DNA of 64,000 bases from Raphanus sativus. Its lineage: Eukaryota > Streptophyta > Magnoliopsida > Brassicales > Brassicaceae. The notes below the pieces were generated by a model. It did no database searches. It saw nothing but the letters and a program-made list of their open reading frames with translations, and was not told the DNA's origin. The position numbers were made by a program, and so were the translations under genes. Positions 1-11,402 of this stretch are shown here, in pieces. Position 1 is the stretch's first letter, and every line of letters begins with the position of its first letter. The stretch covers positions 3,038,001 through 3,102,000 of the forward strand of contig NC_079516.1 of assembly GCF_000801105.2 (NCBI RefSeq), given 5' to 3'.

Positions 1-2110
1 GACAACAAAGGTTCTAAACTCTTTGACCATCATCTTATGTTACTGATCGATTAAAATATATACTAAAATCAGATTTTCATATTTTTGAAAATTTTCAAAA
101 TCCATGGGTTAACCCATTCTAAAATAATCAGTTTTTGGTAAATGATCTATATACTGAAGTTTATACTCTTTATTTTTGTTTAAAAAATTTCAAACCACAT
201 TCTACATTTGAATTAACGTATTCTAAATTATCTTTCATGGTATATAGAAATCATTCTAAATTTTTAATGTTTAGTTTAGTAAAATTTTATATACTATCTA
301 AATTACTGAAATTAGCATTATAAAATCTTCATTATCTAGAGAAACGGAGACAACCGAGGTTCTAAACTCTTTGACCATCATCTTATGTTAGTGCTCGATG
401 AAAATATACACTAAAATTAGATTTTCATATTTTTGAATTTTTTCCAAAATCCGTGGGTCCCTTCTAAAATAATGAGTTTTTTTTTTGTAAATGCTTACTA
501 TACTGAAGTTTATACTCTTCACTTTAGTTTAAAATGTAAAACACTTTCTACATTTGAATTAATGTATTCTAAATTATCTTTCATGGTATATAGGAATCAT
601 TCTAACTTTTTAATATTTAGTTTACTAAAATTTCATATACTGCCTAGATTAGTGGAATTAGCATTTTAAAATTTTCATTATCTAGAAAAACGGAGACAAC
701 AGAGTTTCTAAACTCTTTGACCATCATCTTATGTTAGTGCTCGATGAAAATATACACTAAAACAAGATTTTCATACTTTTGAATTTTTTTCAAAATCCGT
801 GGATTAACCTCTTCTAAAATAGTGAGTTTTCTGTAAATGGTCTATATTGAAGTTTATACTCTTTACTTTTGTTTCAAAAATTTAAAACCACATTATACAT
901 TTGAATTAACGTATTCTAAACTATATTTCATGGTATATAGGTTTCATTTTATTTTTTTTAATATTTAGTTTAGAAAAATTTCATATACTGCCAAGATCAG
1001 TGGAATTAACATTATAAAATCTTCATTATCTAGAGAAATGGGGACTACAGANNNNNNNNNNNNNNNNNNNNNNNNNNNNNNNNNNNNNNNNNNNNNNNNN
1101 NNNNNNNNNNNNNNNNNNNNNNNNNNNNNNNNNNNNNNNNNNNNNNNNNNNGGTTCTAAACTCTTTGACCATAATCTTATGTCAGTGCTCGATGAAACTA
1201 TACAATAAAACCATATTTTCATATTTTTGATTTTTTTTTTCAAAACCCCTTCAAAAATATTAAGTTTTCAGCAAATGTTCTATATACTGAAGTTTATACT
1301 CTTCATTTTAGTTTAAAATTTTCAAACAACATTCTACATTTGAATTAATGTATTCTAAATTATCTTTTATGGTATTTAGCAATCATTCTAATTTTTTAAT
1401 ATTTAGTTTACTTAAATTTCATATACTGCCTATATTAGTGAAATTAGCATTATAAAATCTTCATTATCTAGAGAAACAGAGACAACATAGGTTCTAAACT
1501 CTTTGATCTTCATCTTATGTTTGTGCTCGATGAAACTATACACTAAAACCAGATTTTCTTATTTTTGAAAACTTTCCAAAATCCGTGGGTTAACCCCTTC
1601 TAAAATAATGAGTTTTCGGTAAATTCTCAATATACTGAAGTTTATACTCTTCACTTTAGTTTAAAAATCTAAAACTACATTCTTCATTTGAATTAATTTA
1701 TTATAAACTATCTTTTATGGTATATAGGAATCATTCTAATTCTTTAACAATTAAATTAGTAAACTTCATATGTTGCTTAATTCATTGGACTTACCACTAT
1801 GAAATTTTTATTTTTGAGAGAAGCGGAGACAACAAAGGTCTCAAACCTCTTTGACCATCATCCTATGTCAATACAAGATGCAACTATGTATTTAAACAAG
1901 ATTATTATATTTATTTATTTTTGGAAAAATTTGTAAGTAACCCCTACGAAAATATAAAATTTTCCTTAATTTCTCTATATACTTAGTTTGTACTCATTAA
2001 AGTTGATTAAAATTTTATAAATGCATTATAAATTTGTATTAATTTATTATAAAATTTCCATGGTACATGAGCATCGTTCTAATGTTTTTAACAAATTTTC
2101 AATAAAATTT
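1..2110. repeat. Tandem satellite array, ~347-bp unit, diverged
   Basis: Diverged head-to-tail copies start at 1, 349, 695, 1043, 1481 and 1828. Each opens with a GACAACAAAGGTTCTAAACT-like motif followed by CTTTGACCATCATCTTATGT and ends near CATTATCTAGAGAAACGGA. Start-to-start spacing is 346-348 bp where it can be measured, and the interval holding the N gap is 338 bp without the Ns. The last copy (1828 onward) is the most decayed. The short reading frames here are the same frame repeated once per unit and are not genes. The unit length suits a Brassicaceae satellite, but I cannot assign a named family. Confidence 0.85.
1052..1151. other. Assembly gap of 100 N
   Basis: Exactly 100 Ns, the conventional size for a gap of unknown length. 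It sits inside the satellite array. The left edge stops after about nine bases of a unit and the right edge resumes at the next base of the same unit, so the repeat phase is kept across the gap. Confidence 0.99.
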
Positions 2111-2131
2111 TAGTATTGTGTAGCCTATATT

Positions 2132-2362
2132 GACCTTAATTTTGGAGGTAAATTATACAAAAGCCCTTAAATTCAAATTTGAGCAAAATATATGTTTTAA
2201 ATTAATTTTTGGGGTAAAAATCTTAAGTAATGCCCAATTCCTCCTATATGTTATGAAAGACCTTGATTTTGGAGGTAATTATACAAAAGCCCTTAAATTC
2301 AAATTTGAGCAAAGTATATGTTTTAAATTAACTTTTGGGGTAAAAATTTTAAGTAATGCCCA
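2132..2362. repeat. 127-bp direct repeat, two copies
   Basis: Two adjacent copies begin at 2132 and 2259 (GACCTTRATTTTGGAGGTAA...). The second is truncated after about 104 bp. They are about 93% identical over the shared part. They follow the decayed end of the satellite and precede about 600 bp of AT-rich DNA (2363-2957) upstream of the expansin gene, where I see no gene. Confidence 0.85.
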
Positions 2363-2957
2363 AATGTTAAATTAACTTTGAAACAAAGCAATTAATGTTT
2401 TCATTGTTATAGTAAATTTTAAGAAGGATAACTATTGGTTTTTAAGGGAATATTAGAAGAAGAAAAAAGAGGTAAATTTGAATGATTGGCTTGCGATTCC
2501 CCTGAATTCAACCAAGTTAAAAAATTTTCAGTTCAACAAAAAAAAGAGGTAAAAGCAAAGATTATTCCGTATATGAATATTATTTGCCGACAAAAAAAGA
2601 ATATTATTATTACTACTATTCGAGCTGAAAACAAAAAATGGATTATATATAAGATATTATATAAAATAAAATCGATATTTTCTAAAACTCTCAAAAGAGA
2701 GTATAAAATGATGTTCTGGCCATTTTAAAGCATGATGACACAAAAGATAAAGTTGTCTGATTAATATTTAAACCGAAACATGTCTACATTTGGATGTGAT
2801 TGATCTTAAGAAAGTTCTTTCAATCTCTAGGGCAATATAGTAATTTCAATATACCGACAAACCGGGTAAAAAGCAAAATGTTTTCCCACTTAAAAAGAGT
2901 TTAAAGACTTAACCAAACAAAACAAACAAAAAAATCTCTCCTACACTCTTGCCGGAG

Positions 2958-4431
2958 ATGCAACTCTTCCTCCTTCTCCTCGCCGCACTATCACCTCCGG
3001 CGACTTCCCACTACTCCTCCTCAACCTCATCTCCTTCCTCTTCCACCGTCTCTACCTCCGCCTCCGAATGGCGTCCCGCGCGAGCCACCTACTACGCCGC
3101 GACCAACCCTCGAGACGCGGTAGGCGGTGCGTGCGGATACGGAGATCTCGTCAAATCCGGGTACGGCATGGCCACGGTCGGTCTGAGCGAGACGCTGTTC
3201 GAGCGGGGACAGATCTGCGGCGCTTGCTTCGAGCTCAGATGCGTCGATGATCTGCGCTGGTGTATCCCCGGGACGTCCATCATCCTCACCGCCACGAACT
3301 TCTGCGCTCCTAATTACGGTTTTGACCCCGACGGTGGCGGTCACTGTAACCCTCCCAACAAACACTTCGTGTTGCCCATTGAGGCGTTCGAGAAGATCGC
3401 TATTTGGAAAGCTGGGAACATGCCGGTGCAGTATCGAAGGTGCGTTTACCTCAAAAAATCGTAAAAACTTTAGTTCGCGTTTTCTTGAGAAATGCGTTTG
3501 CGTTAGTGTAAACGCGCTTTTTAATCTGAAACATTTAAAACAATTCATTACAAGTGAAGTGATGATGATGATGCTTTTGCTTTTGTCTTCTTCGATATCC
3601 GTGTGCTTTATATGAGCTGGTGTTTCCCTAGACGCTGTCTTGGATTACTAATTTACTTTATTGCCCTTGACCATTAATCGTGTGACTTGAGTATACTAGT
3701 GTAAGTAGTGATTCAACTAGATTCAGCTATGGTATTGAGAGCAGTGTTATTGAAAATTGGTTAGAATCGGCAAATTGGACCTAAATAAAACGATTTTTGT
3801 AGAATGATTTTCGGTAAAAGCGTTTAAAGATATTGGTTTAGGCGTTAAAATTGTTCTAGGCCTAAACGAAACGAATTTTCTAGAATGATTTATTAAAAAA
3901 TCGGTATAGGTGTTAAAAAAAATCCGCGTAAACAATAATCTCTCATAAATATTTATAAAGGGCTAAGTTGCTGTCTAGCAATTTCTAGAACATTGATTTA
4001 AAGTGTGGTTTGGATAAGTTGCATATTGTAGCTAATGATCGGATCCTTATTAGTTTGTGGTGTGTTTTGTGGTTAGAGTGAACATGTAACCATGGCTACT
4101 GGTATTTGACTTACACAGGATCAACTGTAGAAGGGAAGGAAGCATTAGGTTTACAATAGATGGTGGAGGCATTTTCATTTCGGTTCTGATCACCAATGTT
4201 GCTGGGTCCGGTGATATAGCTGCTGTGAAGGTTAAAGGGTCTAGAACCGGGTGGTTACCAATGGGTCGTAATTGGGGACAGAACTGGCATATCAACGCTG
4301 ATCTCAAGAACCAAGCTCTCTCGTTTGAAGTGACTGCTAGTGACAGATCAACCGTGACAGCTTACAATGTTGCTCCTAGAAACTGGGATTACGGACAAAC
4401 CTTTGAAGGGAAACAGTTCGAGACTCCGTGA
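2958..4431 (+). CDS. EXPA13: Alpha-expansin (EXPA13 orthologue)
   Basis: A secreted non-enzymatic wall-loosening protein. Exons 2958-3439 and 4119-4431 give 264 residues, the usual alpha-expansin length. The ATG at 2958 opens a hydrophobic signal peptide ([11 protein letters not shown]) and a Ser-rich spacer. An in-frame TTG lies 9 bp upstream but is not needed. Domain 1 (six-stranded double-psi barrel, about residues 40-165) carries [27 protein letters not shown] and CNPPNKHF. Domain 2 (cellulose-binding, after the intron) carries [17 protein letters not shown] and SFEVTASDR. The usual HFD motif reads HFV here, so the conserved Asp is replaced. The 679-bp intron has GT..AG ends and the reading frame joins exactly. 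Assignment to EXPA13 rests on near identity to the Arabidopsis protein and on the neighbours. Confidence 0.95.
3780..3935. repeat. Two-copy ~81-bp repeat in the EXPA13 intron
   Basis: Within the expansin intron, a segment starting CCTAAAT(A)AAACGA at 3780 recurs in diverged form at 3861 (CCTAAACGAAACGA). Both contain a TAGAATGATT block and a TTAGGCGTTAAA or TATAGGTGTTAAA block. The style resembles the hairpin at 33.2 kb, so both may be remnants of a dispersed non-coding element. Confidence 0.5.
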
Positions 4432-4758
4432 CACACAGAGAAGGGTACACATCGAGATATAAGAATTTTTGATGGCACGTGACTAAGGAGTGTTCTTTTG
4501 CATTTTATAGTTTCGCTCTCCCACGAATAGGTACAAGGAGAAGTCACCCATGTTGTACTAAGAATAGTGATCACACAAACATCACTATTGTATCTTTACA
4601 TTGCTAAGGAGCAAAAGCTTCTTCTCAAATGTTTAAAGCTAAAACCACTAGTTTACTGTGTTCCAAAGCCAAGAATCATAGAAGGTAAAACCATGAAAAG
4701 AATGCAAAAATGTATAACAAGAATCATAACAACTAAAGGTTATATACAACCCTATAGC

Positions 4759-5426
4759 CTAGAATGTAAGTTCTAGTACTTCAATTTCAAGATCACTTAG
4801 ATGAAAAGGATCACCGTGTGTTTGTAAAAAAAACACATCAAGCAATGCATTGAGCATGACATAAACAGTAGCATCATAGACCACAGTCATAATACATTCC
4901 ATCAAGCGTACACTGCGGTCCACAGTTCCAAGTGAAAGACTGTACATCAAGTAAGATAAGCGGACCACCACGCAACATTACTCTCCCCTAACGATCTATC
5001 ATACTCATGGCCAAACAGTATCACTCATCTTCTTCTTCTCATCTGTGTTCAACATCCCGTTGATCAAAACCGGCATCCCAATCCAGAACATATGTATAGA
5101 TGTAGATCTATCAACTTCCCCCTTGTTGCTCTATCAAGGGCACTAAAGACTCAACATGACTCCTCAACTCCCTTAGATGAAAACCAAAATCAGAAGCGTT
5201 GTTGCATGAAGCATACGCCATAACCCACTTCCCGTAAACACAACATGTGGATACTTGTTCCTCCTCTTATAAAAGACACCACAAGATCTTCCTCATAAGG
5301 AGTCCACTTGAACTCCAGCTTCATCCCAATTTCCTTAACCACAATGGTATAATCACCTTTAGCCTCAGACTCCGAGCCCAAAACCAGGCCCAACAACCAC
5401 GAACCTTGCCTGAGGATCGCCAGCAA
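4759..5426 (-). pseudogene. Decayed AXY9-like (TBL/PC-esterase type) gene, 3' part
   Basis: Four blocks of protein-like sequence lie in consistent order on the minus strand but in different frames. In translation order they are: DYTIVVKEIGMKLEFKWTPY with DLVVSF and GSGLWRMLH; NNASDFGFHLRELRSHV; FWIGMPVLINGMLNTDE; and LDVQSFTWNC with CTLDGMYYD and VMLNALL. Frame changes and stops separate them, and no initiating exon is visible above about 5430. The blocks resemble the C-terminal half of AXY9, a trichome-birefringence-like protein needed for wall polysaccharide O-acetylation. In Arabidopsis, from memory, AXY9 (At3g03210) lies between EXPA13 and NAC045, exactly this position. I call it a dead copy. 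The family assignment is fairly firm and the exact name less so. Confidence 0.75.
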
Positions 5427-5430
5427 TAAA

Positions 5431-7253
5431 GGCCCGGCTCATATAAAATTAGGGCCCTTTGGTAGCCCATAAATGTCTTAAAAACTTTATTTTCTATATT
5501 TATAAATTGTGATTATTGGGCTCTATTTGTTAACTTGAGGGTAGTCTTAAAGAAAATATCTCCTAATCGATCCTCTCCTATATCTCATAACAGTTCCAAT
5601 CCAGTTTTGATATATTCTTTCTTTTTGTGAAATTACCGAAGTTCGGACTAAACCATAGTTTCCTGGACCCGGAACCACAGTATGTAATATTAGTTTTAGT
5701 AATTCAAATTAGAAACTTCTGACACAGTGGTAATGATCCTTTCTAGTTGAGCTAATGACCTCTAACAAAGATTCAGAATATAATTTGAAGTAATAGAATC
5801 CATATATGCATGGCCACATGTAAAGCTAATAATTTCATATTAAAAGAAAATCAATTTCTGATCTAGATGAGTAGGACAATTCTTCTCACGATGTGGTTTT
5901 GATATTTTATTTTATGGTTTTCTCGTTCTCTTGTTGATGTAACAAATCTATATATATTTGTGCCTTAATATATACACATCATGTTAATGTAGGGCTAATC
6001 AAGAGAAGTAATCTATACTACTACATATTATTATAGCAGTTATAGAGATGTGTGTGAACGCCATTAAAAACAAAAAGAAGTTTTTTTTTTTTGCTAAAGA
6101 AAAACAAAAAAACAAAAAAAACAAAAAGAAGTTAAGAACCAAAAGATTGTTTCATGCAAGGGAAATGTGTCAAGAGGGGTCTGTACACATTGTACATATG
6201 GTGATACATTTAATTAATGTACTTGTATATATTATGATGGATAGAAGGAGAATATGGAATTGGAATAAGGAGAGAAAAAGGTTATGACGATGATGAGAAA
6301 GGTTGAGAAGTGATTCTCCATGGTTGGCCCATCGATAGCTTCCAAGGATTTATTCACATGTTCACAACTCATGGACCCACATGATCATCTTTCATACATG
6401 CTTTTTGGTCTTCTTCGTTCCCTTTTTTTACAAGTCGGATCTCACCATATGTCGCTAGTGGGGTACAATTAAAAGAGAGTTATTTCAGTTAGAAGTGCCG
6501 CCAAAGAACAAAAAGAGAGAAGAGAGATTGCAACAGTTTTGGGGTAACCCAATATTCCATCTCCCATTCAACCAATATAGCTTTGACACGTGTAGTTATA
6601 TTCCAGACCGACCACTCTTGGAGAAGCATGGGATCATTGATGAGGCCACTTGATGAAGAAATAAGGTTTTGCATTTTGGGTGGCAATTATTTTGATTAAT
6701 TATTCCGGTTAACTACATAATTGCATCCTGGTCATTTTTTGTTCGTAACATACTTTTTATTTACTTATTTATCAATCTCCTATGTTTTGTTTATAAGCAT
6801 TAAATTTAATAACTTACAAAATAAATGAACAAATAAAGTTTCTTTCAACATTAAAGAAAAAATACAGTAATTAAAAGTTACAAACAAACTGTATGATGTT
6901 CTGATTAAACCTAATGTACTTGAAAGAAAATCTCAGAAGTGAGAACTTCTCGATGTGTGTATATATCAAGCTATAATATGAAACTTAAGAGTTAGCACAT
7001 TATGCGTCAGCCAACAAAATAGAAAATAAATCGACAATTTAAAATATTAAAACTAATTCTTAATATTATTTTGTTGTTTTGGGATGGGGACCTTCCCTTT
7101 ATTCACTTTTGTCTCTCCTTTTTTTCATTTCTCCCCTCTTTATATATAGCCTCCCTCTCCAAGCCCTCAACGATTACAAAACATTTCCATTCTCTATTTT
7201 TCTCTCTCAATTCTCAATTCTCTCCCTCTTTCTTGAAATTAATCCAAGATTTT
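5431..7253. promoter_or_regulatory. Intergenic and upstream region of NAC045
   Basis: AT-rich, with no convincing coding sequence. A TATA-type run (TATATATAG) lies around 7141-7149, about 105 bp before the NAC045 ATG and followed by a CT-rich leader. A G-box core CACGTG occurs at 6587-6592. Short open frames here (for example 6048-6287, Lys/Asn-rich) come from poly-A runs and are not credible genes. Confidence 0.5.
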
Positions 7254-9620
7254 ATGGCTCCTGTCTCGTTACCTCCAGGTTTCAGATTTCACCCAACTGA
7301 TGAGGAGCTAATTACTTACTATCTCAAAAGAAAAATCAACGGTCTAGAAATCGAACTTGAGGTTATAGCTGAAGTTGATCTCTACAAGTGCGAGCCATGG
7401 GACTTACCAGGTACATAATAATATTGTTATTCTGCATGCATGTATATGCATGAGTTACTAAATTTAATCTCCTTTACAAAATAGGATAGTTTTATAAAAA
7501 GAAAAACGTTACTCGATTATACTATTATATTTTTCGAAATTCTACAAATCTTATTTTGATTAATAACAGCCTTTGTAGTTAAGAATCGTTATTTTCTGTC
7601 TATAACCATCAGAAGCAGAGAGAGCTGAAGAAAAGAATAAGAATATAACAATGATGAAGAAACCCTAAATATACTTTAATTTGCACGGAAGAATACTGCA
7701 TACCTGTTCATTGCAAAATTATACTATTTAGCTGTTATGATATCAACTAAAGATTTTAAAACTAAAACGTAAGTTCTGTTTAATAAGAAATTCACGTAAG
7801 CATTATTTTCTTTAAAAGAATTGTTTTAAACTTTTGGTAAGCTACGTTTAAACATGCCATGGATTTAACTGAGTTATGGTTGAATTTTGGATTACTTTTT
7901 TCTGGCAATTTCTTGTTAGAATTCTTAATTTTACTTTAAAAGATTCATTAATAAATTCAATTATAGGGAAAGCCTTGCTTCCAAGCAAAGACCAAGAATG
8001 GTACTTCTTTAGCCCACGGGACCGGAAGTATCCCAATGGTTCGAGGACAAACCGAGCAACCAAAGGCGGGTATTGGAAGGCCACGGGTAAAGACCGTCGA
8101 GTTAGTTGGAGAGACCGAGCTATTGGAACCAAGAAGACATTGGTTTACTACCGTGGACGCGCCCCTCATGGTATAAGAACCGGTTGGGTTATGCATGAAT
8201 ATCGACTCGATGAAACTCAATGCGAGCCTTCTGCATACGGCATGCAGGTTCGTCGCGTCAGCTAGCTAATTGATTGACTAATCATTTTTATTGTCTATAC
8301 ACATATATATACCATTAGAGGATGTAAAATAAAAACTTGTCTGTTTTTTTTTTCAGGACGCATATGCACTTTGCCGTGTATTTAAAAAGATTGTGATTGA
8401 AGCTAAGCCAAGAGATCAGCATCGGTCTTATGTCCACGGGATGTCGAATGTGAGTGGCAATTCGAGTTTTGACGCTTGTTCGGATCTAGAGATCAGTTCA
8501 ACTACTCATCAAGTTCAAAATGCATTTCAACCGCGATTTGGAAACAGACATTTTAACTCAAACGCAATGACTAGTAACGAAGATTGGTCACAATACTATG
8601 GTTCTTCTTATGCACCATTCCCTACACCATTTAAGGTACAACTAGAATTGAATAAAATCCACCAACCTGTTAAAATAAGATTATATAACAAACTTTAATG
8701 GTGGATTGTATATGTTTTATGTAGGTTAATAATGAGATCGAATGCTCAATGTTACAACACAATATGTCTCTACCACCGTTGCGTGTAGAGAACTCGGCGG
8801 TCAGCAACTGCGATTTCTTTACGAGTATGACTCACAACAACAATCATGGCGTTTTGGAGGACTTTAGTTTCGCTGCAAGTGGCTCCAACCATTATAATAG
8901 CGTTGGTGATCAAGTGATCCACATAGGCAATTATGATGAACCACCATTGATGATGTCAAATCATAATATGAACCAGGTATTTAATAAATGTATACATCTA
9001 GTATAGTTTCATACGCTGGAAATTATTTTGTCAACCATTCATAAACTAATTTTTGCATGAATATTGAAAAGGGATATATGGAAGAGCAGAAGATCATATC
9101 GAGCTTGGATAATAATGACCAAGACCTTGGATTTCAAGGTATGATATATAATAAAGGTTTTACATATTGTCTAGGTGCTTTTCTTATCTAAAGATAACTA
9201 CAATTCGTTTAATCTACAGGAGATAATACTAATGACAACATAAACATCGATGATTTCTTCTCATTTGATGTGTATAACGAGGATAACGTAAATCAAGTAG
9301 AAGGTAAAGAAGACTTGATTACAAACGAAACCCTTGATTCATCTGGATTTGAGGTGGTCGAGGAAGAAATAAGGTTTAACAACCAAATGCTCATCTCAAC
9401 ATATCAAACAACGAAGATTCTATATCACCAAGTCGTACCTTCTCACACGTTGAAAGTTCATATCAATCCTATTAATCACAATGTGGAAGAAAGAACACTG
9501 TTCATTGAAGAGGATAACGACTCTTGGTTACAAAGAGCTGAGAAGATCACGAAGACAAAACTCACTCTTGTTGGTGTAATGGCTCAGCAATGTTACAAGT
9601 ATCTTGCGGTTTTCTTTTGA
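7254..9620 (+). CDS. NAC045: NAC-domain transcription factor (NAC045 orthologue)
   Basis: Six exons (7254-7410, 7967-8247, 8357-8635, 8725-8976, 9072-9138, 9220-9620) join in frame to 478 residues, matching NAC045. The NAC DNA-binding domain fills about residues 5-155: [19 protein letters not shown] (A), WDLPGKALL (B), [20 protein letters not shown] (C), [10 protein letters not shown] and [14 protein letters not shown] (C/D), and GWVMHEYRL with YALCRVFKK (D/E). The long C-terminal part is acidic and Asn-rich, as usual for the activation region, and the tail ends [20 protein letters not shown]. In Arabidopsis, NAC045 and NAC086 act in the nucleus of phloem sieve-element precursors, downstream of APL, to drive enucleation through NEN exonucleases. 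Introns fall at standard NAC positions. No lesion seen. Confidence 0.93.
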
Positions 9621-10110
9621 TTTTGTTTTCTTTAAGCTATTGATTTATACGCCTTGAAAGTGCGTCTATATACTATACACAAAAATACATGTACATCTCA
9701 TTCTTGTAATTGATTACACTATTGGAAATATATATATTTATGTAGTATAATAACCAATATGAAACATTTGACAACGTTAGGGATATACATGTTAAAACTG
9801 CACAGCGAAGATCATAACTGATCTAATCGATAACATAACTAAGATAACATTTAACACAAACACCATCAACCTATCAATAAACTATACAAGTCTCTAAAAT
9901 AGAAGAATCTTTTTAGATAATAAGAGAATTACAAGAGAGAGGGAAAACCAAAGATTAGAAGACTACATGTAAATATTATTCACAAACTCAATTACAAGAA
10001 CCATTTACAACGTAATAAACGATGAGTTGCTAGAGTGTTATATACATATGTACCTACGTACAGTATTGACAGTCGTTTACATGATATTTTACGTGTGTGC
10101 AAAGAGAGGA
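9621..10110. other. Convergent intergenic region
   Basis: About 490 bp between the 3' ends of the NAC gene (+) and the GOT1-like gene (-), presumably their 3' UTRs. No open reading frame or repeat is evident. From memory, the phi-class glutathione transferase GSTF11 (At3g03190) lies here in Arabidopsis; no trace of it is visible. Confidence 0.5.
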
Positions 10111-11146
10111 TTAGACAGGAACACGCCTTCCACGGTAGCGATCCAGTAACTGATACAATTTTAAATTAATGATAGAAAGTCAGACACATATGCTTTCACT
10201 TAGAAGGCTGAGCTCAGAAAGTAACTTGAAAGCAATGAAATGTACCGATCTGATGTATGGATGCTGCAAAAGCCAGCCCAGTATAGGTATCCTTTGAAGG
10301 AAGACAGCGAGTGTAGGCCAGAAACCACTTTAACATGACAAAAGGATGGAGAAAAGACATGAATAAATAAACCAAAAATCTACAAAATGAAGTAATGAAA
10401 CCAACAACATTTTTCAAACAAACCTGAAGAGGACAAGGAATCCATATGATTCTAGAAGCAAACCGAAAATAGGCCATCCAAACACAACCAACAAGAATCC
10501 CAAACCAAATGATATAGTTCCCTGTATAGCAACAAAGAAAGAGAAAAACACAAAGCAGTAGGAAAACAAACAGTGAGTTCTTGTCGGATCAGATTGAAAC
10601 AAAAAGGGGTTAGAGAGAAAGACACCTTAAAGTTGCGCCGTTTTGTAAAGAATTGGATGGCTGGTTGAATCCCTATGGTTAGAGTGACACCAGCTAAGAA
10701 GAGTATCTGTTTCAATCAGATAGAGTTACATATAACATTAAAAAGCTTACTAAGACCACAACAATGGTATACATACATTTCCCATGGCGATGAGTCCCTT
10801 GTCAAACACGAAAATGACTCCCAGGAATGTAAAGAAGACACCAAATCCAGTCAAGCCTAGCCCAATCTCTGCCCAAATATCATCAAAAATTTTCAACGAC
10901 GACTTTGAAATTTTTGCACGACTCAGTAATCATTTCATCATGAACAACAAGAAAAAAAAACACAACAGAACAGAACCATAGAAACAGAGGAAACACCATG
11001 TAGAACAGTAGAAGTACCCTCATCGATTCAGCATAGGTGACTAGCTTATGCCACAGATGGTTACTACTAGTTCATGATTACATTCCATAGATTAAGAGAG
11101 TTGATCAGAACTTACTTTTAAGGTCATTCATCTCGAAGGAAGCCAT
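10111..11146 (-). CDS. GOT1/SFT2-like vesicle transport membrane protein
   Basis: A small tetraspanning Golgi/ER protein of the Got1/Sft2 family, which helps vesicles fuse with Golgi membranes. Six exons in transcript order (11146-11116, 10868-10777, 10706-10626, 10521-10424, 10327-10246, 10149-10111) join in frame to 140 residues, the normal family length. The start is MASFEMNDLKKIGLGLTGFG. Four hydrophobic segments follow: GVFFTFLGVIFVF, ILFLAGVTLTIGI, FGLGFLLVVFGWPIFGLLL and GFLVLFSGFWPTLAVFL. The conserved loop QFFTKRRNFK lies between the second and third, and the C-terminus is RYRGRRVPV. All junctions have GT..AG ends. The place matches At3g03180, from memory. No lesion seen. Confidence 0.9.
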
Positions 11147-11402
11147 ATCATTGGACAATCAACAACCCCAAAACGTAGAATTCAGGCAACTTTCGGGTCT
11201 GATAAAGTTTGTCTCTTGATGTCTGAAATCAAAGAACGAGTTTGAATGGATCAAAGACTTGGATCAATCGTGGGTGCCAACTTCTGGTGGAAGTAAATGT
11301 TCTGTTTTACGGCAACAATAGTCAAAGCCTCGTCATTCATACTTCCTTCCTCCACGTCATCTCGACCGATTAATAACTTCATAAAATTAAAAATGAACCC
11401 CT

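Noticed and set aside
135..669. Repeated short open frames in the satellite (MVYRNHS-type)
   Set aside because: The same frame recurs once per satellite unit with drift and no start context. It is a by-product of the repeat.
2130..2375. Open frame of 81 codons with an internal repeat
   Set aside because: It is made entirely by the 127-bp direct repeat.
3027..3548. 173-codon frame antisense to the expansin exon
   Set aside because: GC-rich exon shadow on the opposite strand. It runs past the exon into the intron without homology.
6048..6287. Lys/Asn-rich 79-codon frame upstream of NAC045
   Set aside because: Generated by A-rich runs, with no recognisable domain or splicing context.
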